Of a stretch of 64,000 nucleotides of DNA, positions 33,892-44,955 are shown piece after piece. Origin of the DNA: Anthostomella pinea (Eukaryota > Ascomycota > Sordariomycetes > Xylariales > Xylariaceae); the NCBI GenBank assembly GCA_963556695.1, contig CAUWAG010000008.1, forward strand, positions 1,860,001 through 1,924,000. The letters are read 5' to 3'. Position numbers and translations under genes: made by a program. Under the pieces are notes generated by a model. The model made no database searches. It was not told where the DNA came from and saw only the letters and a program-made list of their open reading frames with translations. How positions within the stretch are numbered: position 1 is the first letter of the stretch; each line of letters begins with the position of its first letter.

Positions 33892-36357
33892 ATGACCGAT
33901 TACGACAACATCTACGAAGATATACTGAGTCGGTCCGACGGGCCTTGCTTCCGACTGCTGACTCTACTTCCCGCACAGGGCTCGAAAGCGGATAGTATAG
34001 CCTTCTACGAAGACTCGGATTCAGATAACGACGAGTACGAAACCGCCGAACATGGGTTCGCCAATCCCGAAGGCTCTGAGCTGGTCTTTCCAAAGGGGCA
34101 TTCTGGGGTACGACCAGGACGCAACAAAGAGGCAGTGCCGACAGGCATCGAGGTTGAACTTTCCTTACACCCGTTTGATAATTGCCCTGAATATGAGGCC
34201 CTCTCGTATACTTGGGGCGACGAGGCTGGACAGAAGTACATTTTGGAGTGCAATGGATACAGGTTCATTGCGCTGAAGAACCTGATCAACGCTCTCCTGG
34301 CACTTCGTCTTCCTGACCGGCCACGGACATTGTGGATCGACGCTATCTGTATCAACCAGAGAAACGAGCCTTGCGCGCTGGACGAGCGTGGGAAGCAAGT
34401 TGCTATGATGCACCGTATATACGGCAGGGGGATACGGACAGTTGTGTGGTTGGGGGCGGCCAACGAAGACAACTTCTCACCAGCATTCCAAGGCGATAGC
34501 GTCGCTGCCGTCGCATCCGCGTCCAACCGGATGAGCGTCATGCCTTTGATTCTCAGGGAGTTCGTGGCTTCCACGGAGGAACTTCTTTCCTTGTTTATCG
34601 ACACTCTCGTGACAGACCCCGACAAGCTTTGGCGGGACAACAGCGGAGTCCAGTCAAAGTGGGCAGACAAGTCAGCTATGATCCGTCGCGCAGCTATAGC
34701 TGTGAAAAACGACTGGGACCACAGGGTTGGGGGAGATCCACGCGACATCGACCTGGATACTATTGTGAGAGGGTTTATGCCGAAGGACATGTCAGATTGG
34801 CTTCGCACTGCCAGCAGGAAGTTGTTACTGATGCCGAAGCAACGCGATACTCTCCTGACCAGTATCGCAACATGGGGTTCCTGGCGTCTTGCAGTGCCCA
34901 ACATTCTAAGCAGAGAGTGGTGGAGTAGGAAGTGGATAATCCAGGAGGTATGTCTTTCGCCAGAGGTGATCGTCCTCTGTGGTGACATAAGCTTCGGGCT
35001 GGACTTTCTCTTCCTGGCTATGGTAATGTACTCCATCTTTGCGGACAAAAAGCAGTTTCGTGGCCACTTACCTCCATCATGGTCTCTCTTGGAAGTGATG
35101 GAGTATAGAAACTTATACCAGCATCACGATGGGGCACCTCTTCCCAGCCTCTCGCATTTGCTGCAGAGATTTCGCTCCTCCGACGCAAAGAACCCTCTCG
35201 ACCACGTGTACGCATTGATGGGGCTCGTTTCTTCCTCTGAGCTCGCCGCCTTGAGCGATGCAGACTGTAAGCCCAACTACAGTGCTGGTATGACAGTTTC
35301 GAAATGCTACATCAACAGTGCTCGTGCCATCTCGACCACTTCAGACAACCTAGATATGTTCGCGTTCCTCCACCGGCACAACCGACTGACGTCAACATCG
35401 GTGGCCGACGCTTTACCTTCCTGGGTACCGAACTGGGCCGTGAAGATAAGAGACCAGAAACTTCCAACACATGGAATTGAATCGACAAACACCATGGGAA
35501 CAAGTCCGCTTTTCACCGCGTGTGGCAACTGCCAAAGCTGGACGCCCTCTGTCGAACGTGATCGAACTTTGATTATATCCGGCTATGTCGCGGATACTAT
35601 AATTGAAGTAGTCTCTCGTTCAATGCCGTCCATGAGCGATGCTTTGGCGAGACTGTTCGGCGACGATATCTTTGAAACTATCGAACACGAAGAGGGCGCC
35701 CCGGGAGGGTTGATGGATATGATGGCGGTTGCCTGGGGAGGGATGACGGATATAATGGCCCGGATAGGCGATTTTGTCGGCACCTTCATCGAGTGGGAGG
35801 AATTTGCTCTGTCAAGGACGACGTCCTATCCCACTGGCGAGGAAGTCCGTCGGGTGTTCTGCGCGGTGCGTTGTTACGGGCATATGCCCGCAGGACCAGA
35901 GGCGGCATTCCAAGCTTTCGAAGAATACATGGATGCGTTTAGCGTGGTCCGGCGCGTATACAGCCTGACTTTATCGTCGAAGCGACCATCACTCAAGTTC
36001 TCCAAGAGTCGCACTGGCGAGGAGCTGCCAGAACCATCGAAGATGCGCAAGGCACTTGTTGCGACAGCATTTCCCAGCTTGAAGAGACAGGCGAGGATGT
36101 CAAAATTCAATGCCATGCAGATGCTTACGATTGGACGAAAATTGGCGTGGACAAGAAAGGGATTCCTTGCTCTGGTACCTGAAGTCACCCAGACTGGAGA
36201 TAGTATCGTGCTCTGCAAGGGAAGCAGATTGCCATTACTCATGAGCCAAAGCCGGCAAACCAAGCAGTGGGAAGTCTTTGAGCCATGTTACGTGCACGGA
36301 ATAATGCGCGGAGAGGCATGGGACGAGACCTTGTGTAGAAGGATGGAGGTGATATGA
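33892..36357 (+). CDS. HET-domain protein (heterokaryon incompatibility family)
   Basis: 821-aa single-exon protein starting at the ATG at 33892; the frame is open a little further upstream but without ATG. The HET domain begins with YEALSYTWGDEAG at about residues 100-112, then LWIDAICINQRNEP at about 147 and MMHRIYGRGIRTVVWLG. Later come SREWWSRKWIIQEVCLSPEVIVLCGD and KNPLDHVYALMGLVSS, the usual order in this family. The C-terminal part is the variable region, with the end motif RKGFLALVPEVTQTGDSI typical of large HET proteins. HET proteins trigger or transduce non-self recognition and cell death in filamentous ascomycetes. The partner is unknown. A short out-of-frame ATG at 33850 precedes and overlaps the start. 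Confidence 0.9.
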   Translation: MTDYDNIYEDILSRSDGPCFRLLTLLPAQGSKADSIAFYEDSDSDNDEYETAEHGFANPEGSELVFPKGHSGVRPGRNKEAVPTGIEVELSLHPFDNCPEYEALSYTWGDEAGQKYILECNGYRFIALKNLINALLALRLPDRPRTLWIDAICINQRNEPCALDERGKQVAMMHRIYGRGIRTVVWLGAANEDNFSPAFQGDSVAAVASASNRMSVMPLILREFVASTEELLSLFIDTLVTDPDKLWRDNSGVQSKWADKSAMIRRAAIAVKNDWDHRVGGDPRDIDLDTIVRGFMPKDMSDWLRTASRKLLLMPKQRDTLLTSIATWGSWRLAVPNILSREWWSRKWIIQEVCLSPEVIVLCGDISFGLDFLFLAMVMYSIFADKKQFRGHLPPSWSLLEVMEYRNLYQHHDGAPLPSLSHLLQRFRSSDAKNPLDHVYALMGLVSSSELAALSDADCKPNYSAGMTVSKCYINSARAISTTSDNLDMFAFLHRHNRLTSTSVADALPSWVPNWAVKIRDQKLPTHGIESTNTMGTSPLFTACGNCQSWTPSVERDRTLIISGYVADTIIEVVSRSMPSMSDALARLFGDDIFETIEHEEGAPGGLMDMMAVAWGGMTDIMARIGDFVGTFIEWEEFALSRTTSYPTGEEVRRVFCAVRCYGHMPAGPEAAFQAFEEYMDAFSVVRRVYSLTLSSKRPSLKFSKSRTGEELPEPSKMRKALVATAFPSLKRQARMSKFNAMQMLTIGRKLAWTRKGFLALVPEVTQTGDSIVLCKGSRLPLLMSQSRQTKQWEVFEPCYVHGIMRGEAWDETLCRRMEVI

Positions 36358-36651
36358 TTGAGGTTGAGGCGAATTATGCGATACAGAGCTTGGTGTGTAA
36401 GTTCTACGGGATTACAGTCAAGCACCGCCACAATCTGTTCTTGCCACATCGATGCTAGCAAAGTAGTAAGCTATGTGTACATCTACTCATGCCCAAAGCG
36501 ATGGTGAAGTTTCCGCCGCAGTTGGTACAGTTGACGTGTTTCTCGGCGCCGCGTAATATTAGTTATCAATGAGCTACTATCTAATATCTACAAACACGCT
36601 CGTTCTTCTATATACAAGTGAAGCAAACAGCTTCCGAGTCCAGTTCACCGT

Positions 36652-37988
36652 CTAATGCTCTCCATTCTTATCCTTCCTCCCGCAAACACTATGGAAATCC
36701 CCATACCTCTCCACCCTCTCCTCAATTACCCCCCTAAACTCCCCAAACGGACAACTAGCCCCCGGTCCGCTCTGACAAGTCGGGATAGGTCTCGGAGCAC
36801 TATTGGCCATGAAGCGCACGTACTCCCCCTCCATACCCGGATACCCCGAAGAATCACAGCTCAATTTCTCCATCCCCACGCTTCCAGGCTCGGGTCCAAT
36901 TTATCCGATTCAGGGGGAATTCTTCGGCGGAGTTTGAGGAGGAGTTGAAGAGGCCCAGGGCTGTGGCCACGAAGGGTGGGACTTCGCGGTGAGTGAAGCT
37001 TAGGAAAAGCCTCTGGTCCGCGGGCCAGCCTTCCTGGGCGCTTTTTGATCGTTGTTGTTCGCCATCGAAGCTGAAGAATAAAGCGCTCTGCGCAGCCAAC
37101 CAGGGAGTTCCTAAGTACGGTGAGAGGGGGTTCAATGGTCCAACCATGTGAGCGTAGCGAAGATCCCAAGCGTATTCGTAAGCCATCCATTTTAGCATCT
37201 GTGAAGACGCCGCAGAGGGGACTGCGTTTCCCGTCGATTGCGGAGGCGTAGCCGCATAGCTGTTGCATTCCCACGATATCGTTATCGCTCAATTTGACCG
37301 GCACAAGAGCTCCCAGCCTCGCAGCGACCTTCGGAGCATAATTGCTCACAAACGTAGCCATCTCATCCTTCCCAGGCTCCTTAGTAAAAGCCGGGCAAGA
37401 CTTATGCGGGATCAGGGAGTCCATACTCCCATTATGATCGTGCAAAATCCGAACTACCTCTATCTCGTCCGCGTGCGGGAAAGCTCGGACAAATGCTTTG
37501 GCTGTGTCATAGGTCCGGGATTTCTTGTCCGCCAGAATTTTCTGCGTGGTGGGGACCAAGTCGGGGTAGCGGGCGAGAAGGTGTTTGCCGACTTTATAGG
37601 CATCGCCAGCTCCGGAAGGTGTGATTTCTTCGAGTTTGTCGGTCGGGATTGGGGAGTGCCATTTGTTTAGGAACTCTAGGGGGCCTGTCCAGCCGGATCG
37701 GTGATTCTCTAGCTTCTCCAGAAAGGGCTCGATGTACACCTCATAGTCATCGTCGTTGGCGTAGATGGCCGCATGTCTGATCAAGTATGAGGCAGCCGTG
37801 ACATTGCAGCCTTCTGGTGTGGCGTTGTTTAGGCCGAAGCCGACAGCATCGAAGTAAGGGGAGATGCCGGGGAGATGGAGTAGCTCATCAAATTGGTAGC
37901 CTTGGCTGTGGTCTTGTGGCTGTAAGGGGACCTGACTTAGCGCCCAGGAGGCGCTTGCAAACAGCGTTGTTCTCCTCCAGAGTAGCAT
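36652..37988 (-). pseudogene. Histidine acid phosphatase (phytase/MINPP-like), disrupted
   Basis: Secreted histidine-phosphatase family, acting on phosphomonoesters or inositol phosphates. A signal peptide at 37988 (MLLWRRTTLFASASWALS) is followed by LIRHAAIYAND, the family variant of RHGxRxP. Reading frame 1 runs to about 37195 (SPLCGVFTDA). Homology then continues one frame over (KWMAYEYAWDLRYAHMVGPLNP, FLSFTHREVPPFVATALGLF) to about 36865, and then a third frame carries GMEKLSCDSSGYPGMEGEYVR to the stop at 36652. The first shift lies in an A4 run (TTTT at 37190-37193 on +). The second sits where about 10 residues between RAWK and GMEKLSC appear deleted. No GT-AG intron fits either site. 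A sequencing error could explain the first break but not easily the second. Confidence 0.75.
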
Positions 37989-38878
37989 CCCGGCGGTTCA
38001 ATGGCTCAGTATCTGTTTCTGGTCAATGCTACATGATAGATGAACGCAAGACACTCCCACAAGCACGGAAGAGAAAAGAGAACGGTAGTCCGTATTTGGC
38101 AAAATACATAGAGATCGTGCTATGCACGACGCGGTAGTCCCAAGCATCGCGCCAGTCGCTCCAGTAGTAGCGGCGCACGTCGTTCGTGATCGCATGCAGG
38201 GATTCACATGGCTAAGGTAAGGTAAGCTCAAAGCACCGCCACAATCCATATTCTTTGCCACACTGAGGCCGCTTATGTTTGGAGCCATGACACAACGCGC
38301 CACAATGCAAGCATCCCATAGCTTCGTCCAATCATATTACAACCTCGGGTATGCTCCTTCCCCAAAGCGGGCTGGGCCGGGACTTGTGGGACGGGAAAGG
38401 GTTGACATCATCGCCAGTTTCCAAGCTTGAGCTGGTCGGCCGGCTTTTGAATCTTGATGCGTCAGGGGGTTCGTTCGCTGGCACCACAAAACCTGAAATG
38501 ACAAGACTTACGTATCTGGAGGTTTTAGCAGGCTCAACCGTCGTCACGGGGCCGGGTGTCTGGGAAACAATACAATCTCTTTACCTCCAATACTCTTACC
38601 TCCCCCCGTTTTGCTGTCGTGACCACCGTGAGACTTGCACCTCCGTAGAGCGCGCCTTCTGAAACGACCCAAGATCTCGTGCTTGCCAATCGCGCCCTTT
38701 CCCGTTCGTCAACGAGGCCGCCCACTAGCAGTAGCAGTGTCTCTGACGCTCAACACACAGAACCGTCAATAAAACCCTTGCAACCAGTCTTCTCTAACCA
38801 CTAGCTTTTCCCGTTCGCAAGTCTCAATCTTCATTCCTAGTTCTCTCACCTAACTGCCGCATCCACAAGCATCTCGAG
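37989..38878. other. Divergent intergenic region
   Basis: 890 nt between the start of the phosphatase (-) and the DUF4112-like gene (+). No supported coding sequence. The last about 120 nt are C/T-rich, typical of a fungal core promoter and leader. Confidence 0.4.
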
Positions 38879-39897
38879 ATGGCTGGTTACGTTGGGAAAT
38901 TCGTGACCAACAAGATCCTTGGAGAGACCCTCCAGAACAAGTTCGGAGTAGAGGTGAGCACATGGTTCTCCTACGCCATCCCAGAAGCATACGGCGTGGC
39001 TCGATGAACACTTGATCGTGGATGGTTAGACTCACGCGCAACCCTAGGATCCATACTTCGAGACGGTCCCCGCGACACGACTTGATGGCAAACCCTCCCG
39101 TTCGAAAACCAAGAAGATCCACAAGGCCATACCACCTGGCTTATCCGAACACGATGCGAACATTCTGAACAAGGTTAAGAGAAGGGCCTACAGGCTAGAT
39201 ATGGCCTTTGGCAGTTTCATGGGCCTGAAGCTTGGTTGGGGTAGCATAATCGGCATCTTCCCTGTGTGAGTTATTGGGCTCTGTGCAAACCATAAACTAT
39301 GAACAGACCGACTGATTTGTCCACAACAGTGCGGGCGATATCGCTGATGGGTTGTTGGCCATGTTGGTCGTTCGCACAGCCCAGCAGATCGAGGGCGGGC
39401 TCCCATTTGACGTGAAGCTCATGATGTATTTCTGGGTCATACTGGATCTTATCATTGGAGCGGTACCAATCCTTGGCGACATCGGCGATGCCCTGATTCT
39501 CGCCAATACCCGTAATGCCGCTGCTCTCGAAAAACATCTTCGTAAGAAGGGCATGAAGAACCTCCAGGCCAGTGGTTTACCGGTTCCTGACGTTGATCCC
39601 AGCGACCCGGCCGAATTCGATCGGTTCCACAGCTCGGGGTCGCCTACATCCTCGCAACCTGCCCGGCACGATAAGGTCCCTGCTGGCCGAACACGAGATG
39701 ATACCCCCCAATCGAGTGGTGTTGCCGCTGCGCCAGCTCAACCACCGCGACCCGCGCAGGCGAAGGTCCGCGCCGATCGGCAAGGCGGTTCCGGCGGAGG
39801 CTTCTTCGGCTTCGGCGGCAAGAAGTCTCGGCCCGCTGATATTGAAGCGGGAACGGCCGGCCAAACCGCCACTGCAAAGCAAAGCCGACGGGGTTAG
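38879..39897 (+). CDS. DUF4112-family membrane-associated protein
   Basis: Exons 38879-38953, 39048-39265 and 39330-39897 join in frame to 286 aa. The middle is the DUF4112 domain: YRLDMAFGSFMGLKLGWGSI, then GIFPVAGDIADGLLAMLVVR and MMYFWVILDLIIGAVPILGD, with the two PxxGD-type repeats (FPVAGD, VPILGD) typical of this family, and two hydrophobic segments. The C-terminal third is low-complexity and basic, rich in Pro/Gly/Ser (GGSGGGFFGFGGKK). Function is unknown in the family. The hydrophobic hairpins suggest membrane association. Confidence 0.85.
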
Positions 39898-40622
39898 TGG
39901 TCTCGTCGTGGTGATGCTGTAGGGCAGGCTGGTTCTGCAGCAGAACATGTCTAAGTTGGACTGATATTCTTAAGTTGGAGAGGGTCTGTAATGATGCTAC
40001 GTATGAGATCATGACTTTGGTTACTTCGCATGGTTGGGACGACGCTTGGGACGCAGTTGATTGTTGGTGTTTTGGAGGTATGACACAGGCGAATAATGGA
40101 AGAGTGTTGTTGTATGAGTGATACCAACATTGATCTGTTAGAATCAGAGTAGATTAATAAACTTGCAATCGGCAAACCGCTTGCCCATCCCATACCACTC
40201 AGTGGGTTTCGGGGTAGGCCCATATCTTCAACACTGAATATGACAGGATGGTGGCACTTGTAGGCAACTTGACAACTAGGCAGATCCGGGTTATTCTAGG
40301 CTTGACCAGTATATACTGGTAGGCAACATATGCATGCAGGTGTTGATACCTGCACGAGACATAGTCTATGGAATATGCGCGAGCCAGGAGGGTATTAGAA
40401 CTGCATGTGGCATGATGGTAACTAACATCGAGATCGAATATCGCACTCTGTAGATGACTGCCGGGCAAGCAGCAAGCAACAAGCAGCAAGTTTGAGTCAC
40501 TTGCTATCCCCACCAGTTGACCTGTGTAGTCTCCAGTGCTGGAGTATAATAATTAGTAACATGAAGGTATGAAAGAGATTCGCTTTGTCAAAGATTGTCC
40601 TCGATGACGAATTATTCATTAC
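39898..40622. other. Intergenic region upstream of the RNR2 promoter
   Basis: About 720 nt with no supported gene; it contains the 3' flank of the DUF4112-like gene. A short CAAGCAGCAAGCAACAAGCAG-like direct repeat lies near 40466-40490. Confidence 0.4.
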
Positions 40623-41152
40623 ACGCGTCTACATCAGTCCAGACGCGTCAGACTTAGTGCTTCAGCCCATGCCCCTTCAGGCCCGTGTTTATCAGATCAA
40701 ACAAATTGTCGGCTCGCATCAGGATCGCGATAGCGCCGAGAATCCCTGCTCCCTGTTGTCGGACACGCCTCAAGCGTGCGCGAAGCAACCGAGAAAGCCG
40801 CATTCCAGTGCTAAAGAGGTAAAGTGGTGGAGGGTCTGGAGCCGAACCCCTGTCCGACGCGTGAGAAAAGAAGTGGCGGGGCACTTTGTTCGCGTTGTCC
40901 TGCCAGTCGCGCGTCCCAAAGCTGGTGGTCTGTGCACGTGACCTGGCGCGAAGAACGCCATTTAAAAGTCCTGGGCCCGGCCTGTCCCAAACACGCTCTC
41001 AGTCAACACCACCCATCACAACCACTTCAGTCCGACCTTTGACACGACAACACGCGTGAATCTTCTGTTCTTTTTCCAATCCCACATAGCAGTTGCCTTC
41101 CTCTTCACAACAGTACCCCTCCAATTCTCGTTCGACCTCACCCTACCTCACA
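40623..41152 (+). promoter_or_regulatory. RNR2 promoter with MCB (ACGCGT) boxes
   Basis: Exact ACGCGT hexamers occur at 40623-40628, 40643-40648, 40857-40862 and 41052-41057, plus a near match CGCGCGT near 40905. ACGCGT is the MluI cell-cycle box bound by MBF (Mbp1/Res-type) factors, which drive S-phase genes including ribonucleotide reductase in yeasts. A C/T-rich core promoter and leader precede the ATG at 41153. Confidence 0.75.
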
Positions 41153-42553
41153 ATGGCATCCGAGATCACTCCCTCCAAGAAGGTACATGACATCAACACC
41201 TCTCCAGGCTGTCCCTCCACTGTGGTCATTGACTAACGCGTTCTTTCTGTGCAGGCTGCCTCTGCCATGGAATCCCTCAAGATGGAGTCACCCATCAAGA
41301 AGCTCGACTTCAACGCTGCCGGCAAAGAGAACGCGCCTTTCGATGCTGCTGTCGAGAACCTTGCCACCGAGATCGAATCACACAAGCCCACAGCCGAGAA
41401 GGTCCAAGAGCAGACAGCGACAAAGGCCGTGGCTCCCACAATCAAGCCCGAGGAGGCCGACGAGCCCCTCCTACAAGAGAACCCCAACCGATTCGTCTTG
41501 TTCCCCATCAAGTACCACGAGGTGAGTGACGCGTATTGAACGCGTAAAGTGGATTCTCGACGCGACCTTGGCTAACCACCCATTCCACAACAGATCTGGC
41601 AGATGTACAAGAAGGCCGAGGCGTCTTTCTGGACTGCCGAAGAGATTGACCTGTCCAAGGATCTCCACGACTGGAACAACCGCATCAACGACGACGAGAA
41701 ATACTTCATCTCCCACATCCTTGCTTTCTTCGCCGCGTCGGATGGCATTGTCAACGAGAATCTTGTCGAGCGATTCAGTGGAGAGGTCCAAATCCCTGAG
41801 GCTCGATGCTTCTACGGATTCCAGATCATGATGGAGAACATCCACTCTGAGACATACTCCCTGCTCATCGACACCTACATCAAGGAGCCTTCCCAGAAGA
41901 CCTACCTCTTCAACGCTATTGACACCATCCCGGCTATCCGAAAGAAGGCTGACTGGGCTCTGCGATGGATCACCGACAAGAACTCCACCTTTGCCCAACG
42001 CCTGATTGCCTTTGCTGCTGTCGAGGGTATCTTCTTCAGCGGTGCCTTCGCCTCTATCTTCTGGCTCAAGAAGCGAGGTCTGATGCCCGGTCTCACCTTC
42101 TCGAACGAGCTCATCTCGCGTGACGAGGGTCTACACACCGACTTTGCCTGCCTGCTGTTCTCGCACCTGAAGAACCGCCCTAGCAAGGAGGTTGTCCAGA
42201 AGGTCATCACCGACGCCGTCGAGATTGAGCAAGAGTTCTTGACCGAGGCTCTGCCCTGCGCCCTGCTCGGCATGAACGCCAACCTGATGAAGCAGTACAT
42301 CGAGTTCGTTGCCGACCGCCTCCTCCTCGCCCTCGGCAACGACAAGGTCTACAAGGCCACCAACCCCTTCGATTTCATGGAGAACATCTCGCTCGGTGGC
42401 AAGACCAACTTCTTCGAGAAGCGTGTTGGTGAATACCAGAAGGCTGGTGTCATGAACAGCACCAAGAAGAACGTCTCGAATGACGACACGGCAGCGCCAA
42501 TAGAGAGCACAAACGAGAACGGCGGAGACTTCGCCTTCGATGAGGACTTTTGA
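41153..42553 (+). CDS. RNR2: Ribonucleoside-diphosphate reductase small subunit (R2)
   Basis: Class Ia R2 subunit. Its diiron-tyrosyl radical powers reduction of ribonucleotides to deoxyribonucleotides by the large subunit. Exons are 41153-41182, 41255-41521 and 41594-42553, giving 418 aa. After an about 80-residue regulatory N-terminus comes [20 protein letters not shown]. Iron-ligand regions are [40 protein letters not shown] and [20 protein letters not shown], with [14 protein letters not shown] after them. The C-terminus ends FAFDEDF, the acidic/aromatic tail that docks on the large subunit. Two further ACGCGT motifs lie in intron 2 (41529-41534, 41540-41545) and one in intron 1 (41236-41241), suggesting cell-cycle control beyond the promoter. 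Confidence 0.96.
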
Positions 42554-43381
42554 GTCTATCGCCGCCCGTGCTCGTTCTGTTTCTGCTGTTGGTCTTTACT
42601 CGCAGCATTCGATACCCCTCTTCTCACTAGTGCTGCCGTTGTGCATATTGGACCTGTTTCGCGGCACAGTCCCCCCTCATTTGCATGGCATGGCATGCAC
42701 TATACGACAACTATAGACCAGAAGTTTCGCGAGCAAACCGACGGTTTTCGGCCGGCCAGACCTGCTGTCTGGTATAGATCCTGGCTTGGTTGAGCCTGTA
42801 CTTTTTTCTCACTTCTGTTGGGTCGTCTCCAACACCCTTTCTCCTCTCATCTCTCGCGCGGGGCATTGCCATTCACGGCGTTTTAGGTGTTGGTTGGTCG
42901 GTGGTGGTGCTGTTGCTGCCGCCTCTTCCGGCGAGAAGTATAGGTACATTGGCTTGTTCAGCAGGCGGCTTGCTTGTCGGAAATGACGACCACTTGGGGT
43001 CATGGTGGGTGGGAAAACGACTTGACGCATGGATATGGAAGGTGTACTTGTAAATACTACATTTGGAGATAACGCAAGATGATGATTCAGAACAAACTTA
43101 GAACAAACCCATGTCTTCCTTCCGATTGACTTGATTGTTGGGTTTTATTTCACTGCGCGATCTAGTCCTGGGCGCCTTGCTAAGGTAGTCTGCAGTGTGA
43201 GTCTCCCAAGCACGTAGCCATGAAATTGGTCTAGAGTCTCCCTCCCATATCACTCGCTCTAGATGCCACGATCTCCGACGTCATGCCATTCCACGACACT
43301 GCATGCCGCTTGTAGAACGTTTTCATCTCCCGTCCCATCATGCCTTTCATATCACAGCGATCTCCTCAACCATTCACTCTT
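42554..43381. other. Convergent 3' intergenic region
   Basis: 828 nt between the stops of RNR2 (+) and the SRP9/SRP21 gene (-). No supported gene or RNA was seen. Part of it is RNR2 3' untranslated sequence. Confidence 0.4.
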
Positions 43382-44177
43382 TCACTTCTTCCCCTTCTTC
43401 TTCTTCCCCTTACCAACACCACCGCCACCACCACCACTCTGCTGCCCCTGTCCCTGCCCCTGTCCTCCTTTCCCGGCCGTAGTCGCCGGCTCACTCTTCT
43501 TCTCCTTCTCCTCCACCACCACCGCGGCCTCTCCTCCTCCCTCGGTAGCGACAGGGGCATCCGCCATAACCGCATCCCTCCCCTCGGGCTCCGGCAGCGC
43601 CGCCATGCGCCGGCCCAGTTGGCCCAGACTGAGGATCAGCCGCGAGACCTCGGCCGCCTTGGTGGTTTTGTACTTGAGCGTCGTGCCCGAGTGGGGATCG
43701 AAGGTCTTGAGGGTTAGGAAGCCGCGCGGGGGCTTGGTTGTGGTTGATGTGGTGGTTGTCGTGGGTTCGGATTCTTGTTGCGCCTTTAAGCGCTTGAGGT
43801 CGCGGGCGCGTCTGCGTGCGGAGGAGGCGGTTATGTGATATTTGGTTGTTATGCGGGTCTGTGAGGAGGGAAGTGGTCAGTTGTTCGGTTGTTTAGTTGA
43901 CTGGGGAGGTTTGGTTGGTAGGATGAGGGAGGGAGGGAGGTAGGTAAGGGAGGTGAGGTAGGTAATCAAATGGGTAGGTGATAGACATGGAAGAAGGCTC
44001 ATGAGAGACTGGCGGGAGGACCACGGGATATGTCGCACGGCAGCAGCGCAACAGCAGCACATGGAGCAATCATTGGGTTGTTCGCAGATTGGGAACGGAA
44101 CGTACGGTGCTAGGTCGCGCCTCAAGCAGCAGCGCGGACTGGCGCAGCCATTCCTGGCTGGTATCGTAGTAGGGCAT
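43382..44177 (-). CDS. SRP21: Signal recognition particle SRP9/SRP21 subunit
   Basis: RNA-binding subunit of the SRP Alu domain, involved in elongation arrest during co-translational targeting to the ER. Exon 1 is 44177-44106 (MPYYDTSQEWLRQSALLLEA) and exon 2 is 43858-43382, joined across a 247-nt intron; the product is 182 aa. RITTKYHI follows the junction. The SRP9 core resumes with FLTLKTFDPHSGTTLKYKTT and KAAEVSRLILSLGQLGRRMA, matching the family. Between the two is a basic, threonine-rich insert. After the core is an about 70-residue tail ending in a Gly/Gln/Lys tract (GGGGGGVGKGKKKKGKK). The length is closer to yeast Srp21 than to the about 86-aa animal SRP9, as usual for ascomycetes. 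Confidence 0.87.
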
Positions 44178-44955
44178 CGTGATGGGAGTGGAGGCGGAGG
44201 CGGGCACCCAGACCAGACTTGCAGGTTTGCGATGCAGATGATGAAAGTGGCCGACGGCGCGCGCGCGATCAGTCAGCCCGGCTGTGATGATGTGATGTCG
44301 ATACCTCGTACGTGGTATTTGGTAAATGCGTTCGAAACGGTGTGCTTGGCAGGGCGCGCGGGCGGCGTAAGTCGGCGGCGTTGTCGTTGATATGGTTGTA
44401 TGTGGTACTGTTGAGAGGATGCCTGGATTTTGGACATTCCTCGACCAGTGATGCAGCTGAGGAGGTGGTGGGTGGGTGGGGCTGAAGCTCCAACAAAATC
44501 GCGGGGGAGCTCTAATAACTTCTCAAATCTGGTGATGGTTGCGACTGATCGGAATTCAGTACCCATTCAACAGAGCCGTAGCTCACCATTAGCAGAAAGA
44601 AAAAGAAAATCATGGGTATCATCTCAAGTTTGATCTATCCATGTGTACCATTTAAAACAGTCCCTCCCTTTTAGGCGCCATTGATGCAATATGGGGGTAT
44701 CTTGTTCCAGCAAAGCCAAACCACCACTACCAACACCATTTCTCCTCTCTTCACCTGCCTCTCACTTACTCTCATATCCCACTTTGGACTTATGGAGAAG
44801 AGTGCAAGTTATCTCACACGCAAGGTGCCCGGAAGACCACCAAACTGCCGCATAATGTGCTGTATGTGGGTTTGTCCACTGCCACTGCCACTGTTTTCCT
44901 GTATAGTATCACCATCGACGTCCACGGTCTCATCATCCTCATCATCCGACGCGGC
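44178..44955. other. Intergenic region between SRP9/SRP21 and SWD2
   Basis: 778 nt containing the promoter of the SRP9/SRP21 gene and the 3' flank of SWD2 (both -). No supported coding sequence or RNA gene was seen. Confidence 0.4.

Noticed and set aside
34005..35048. 347-aa open frame on the minus strand
   Set aside because: Antisense to the intact HET gene; no domain or signal features.
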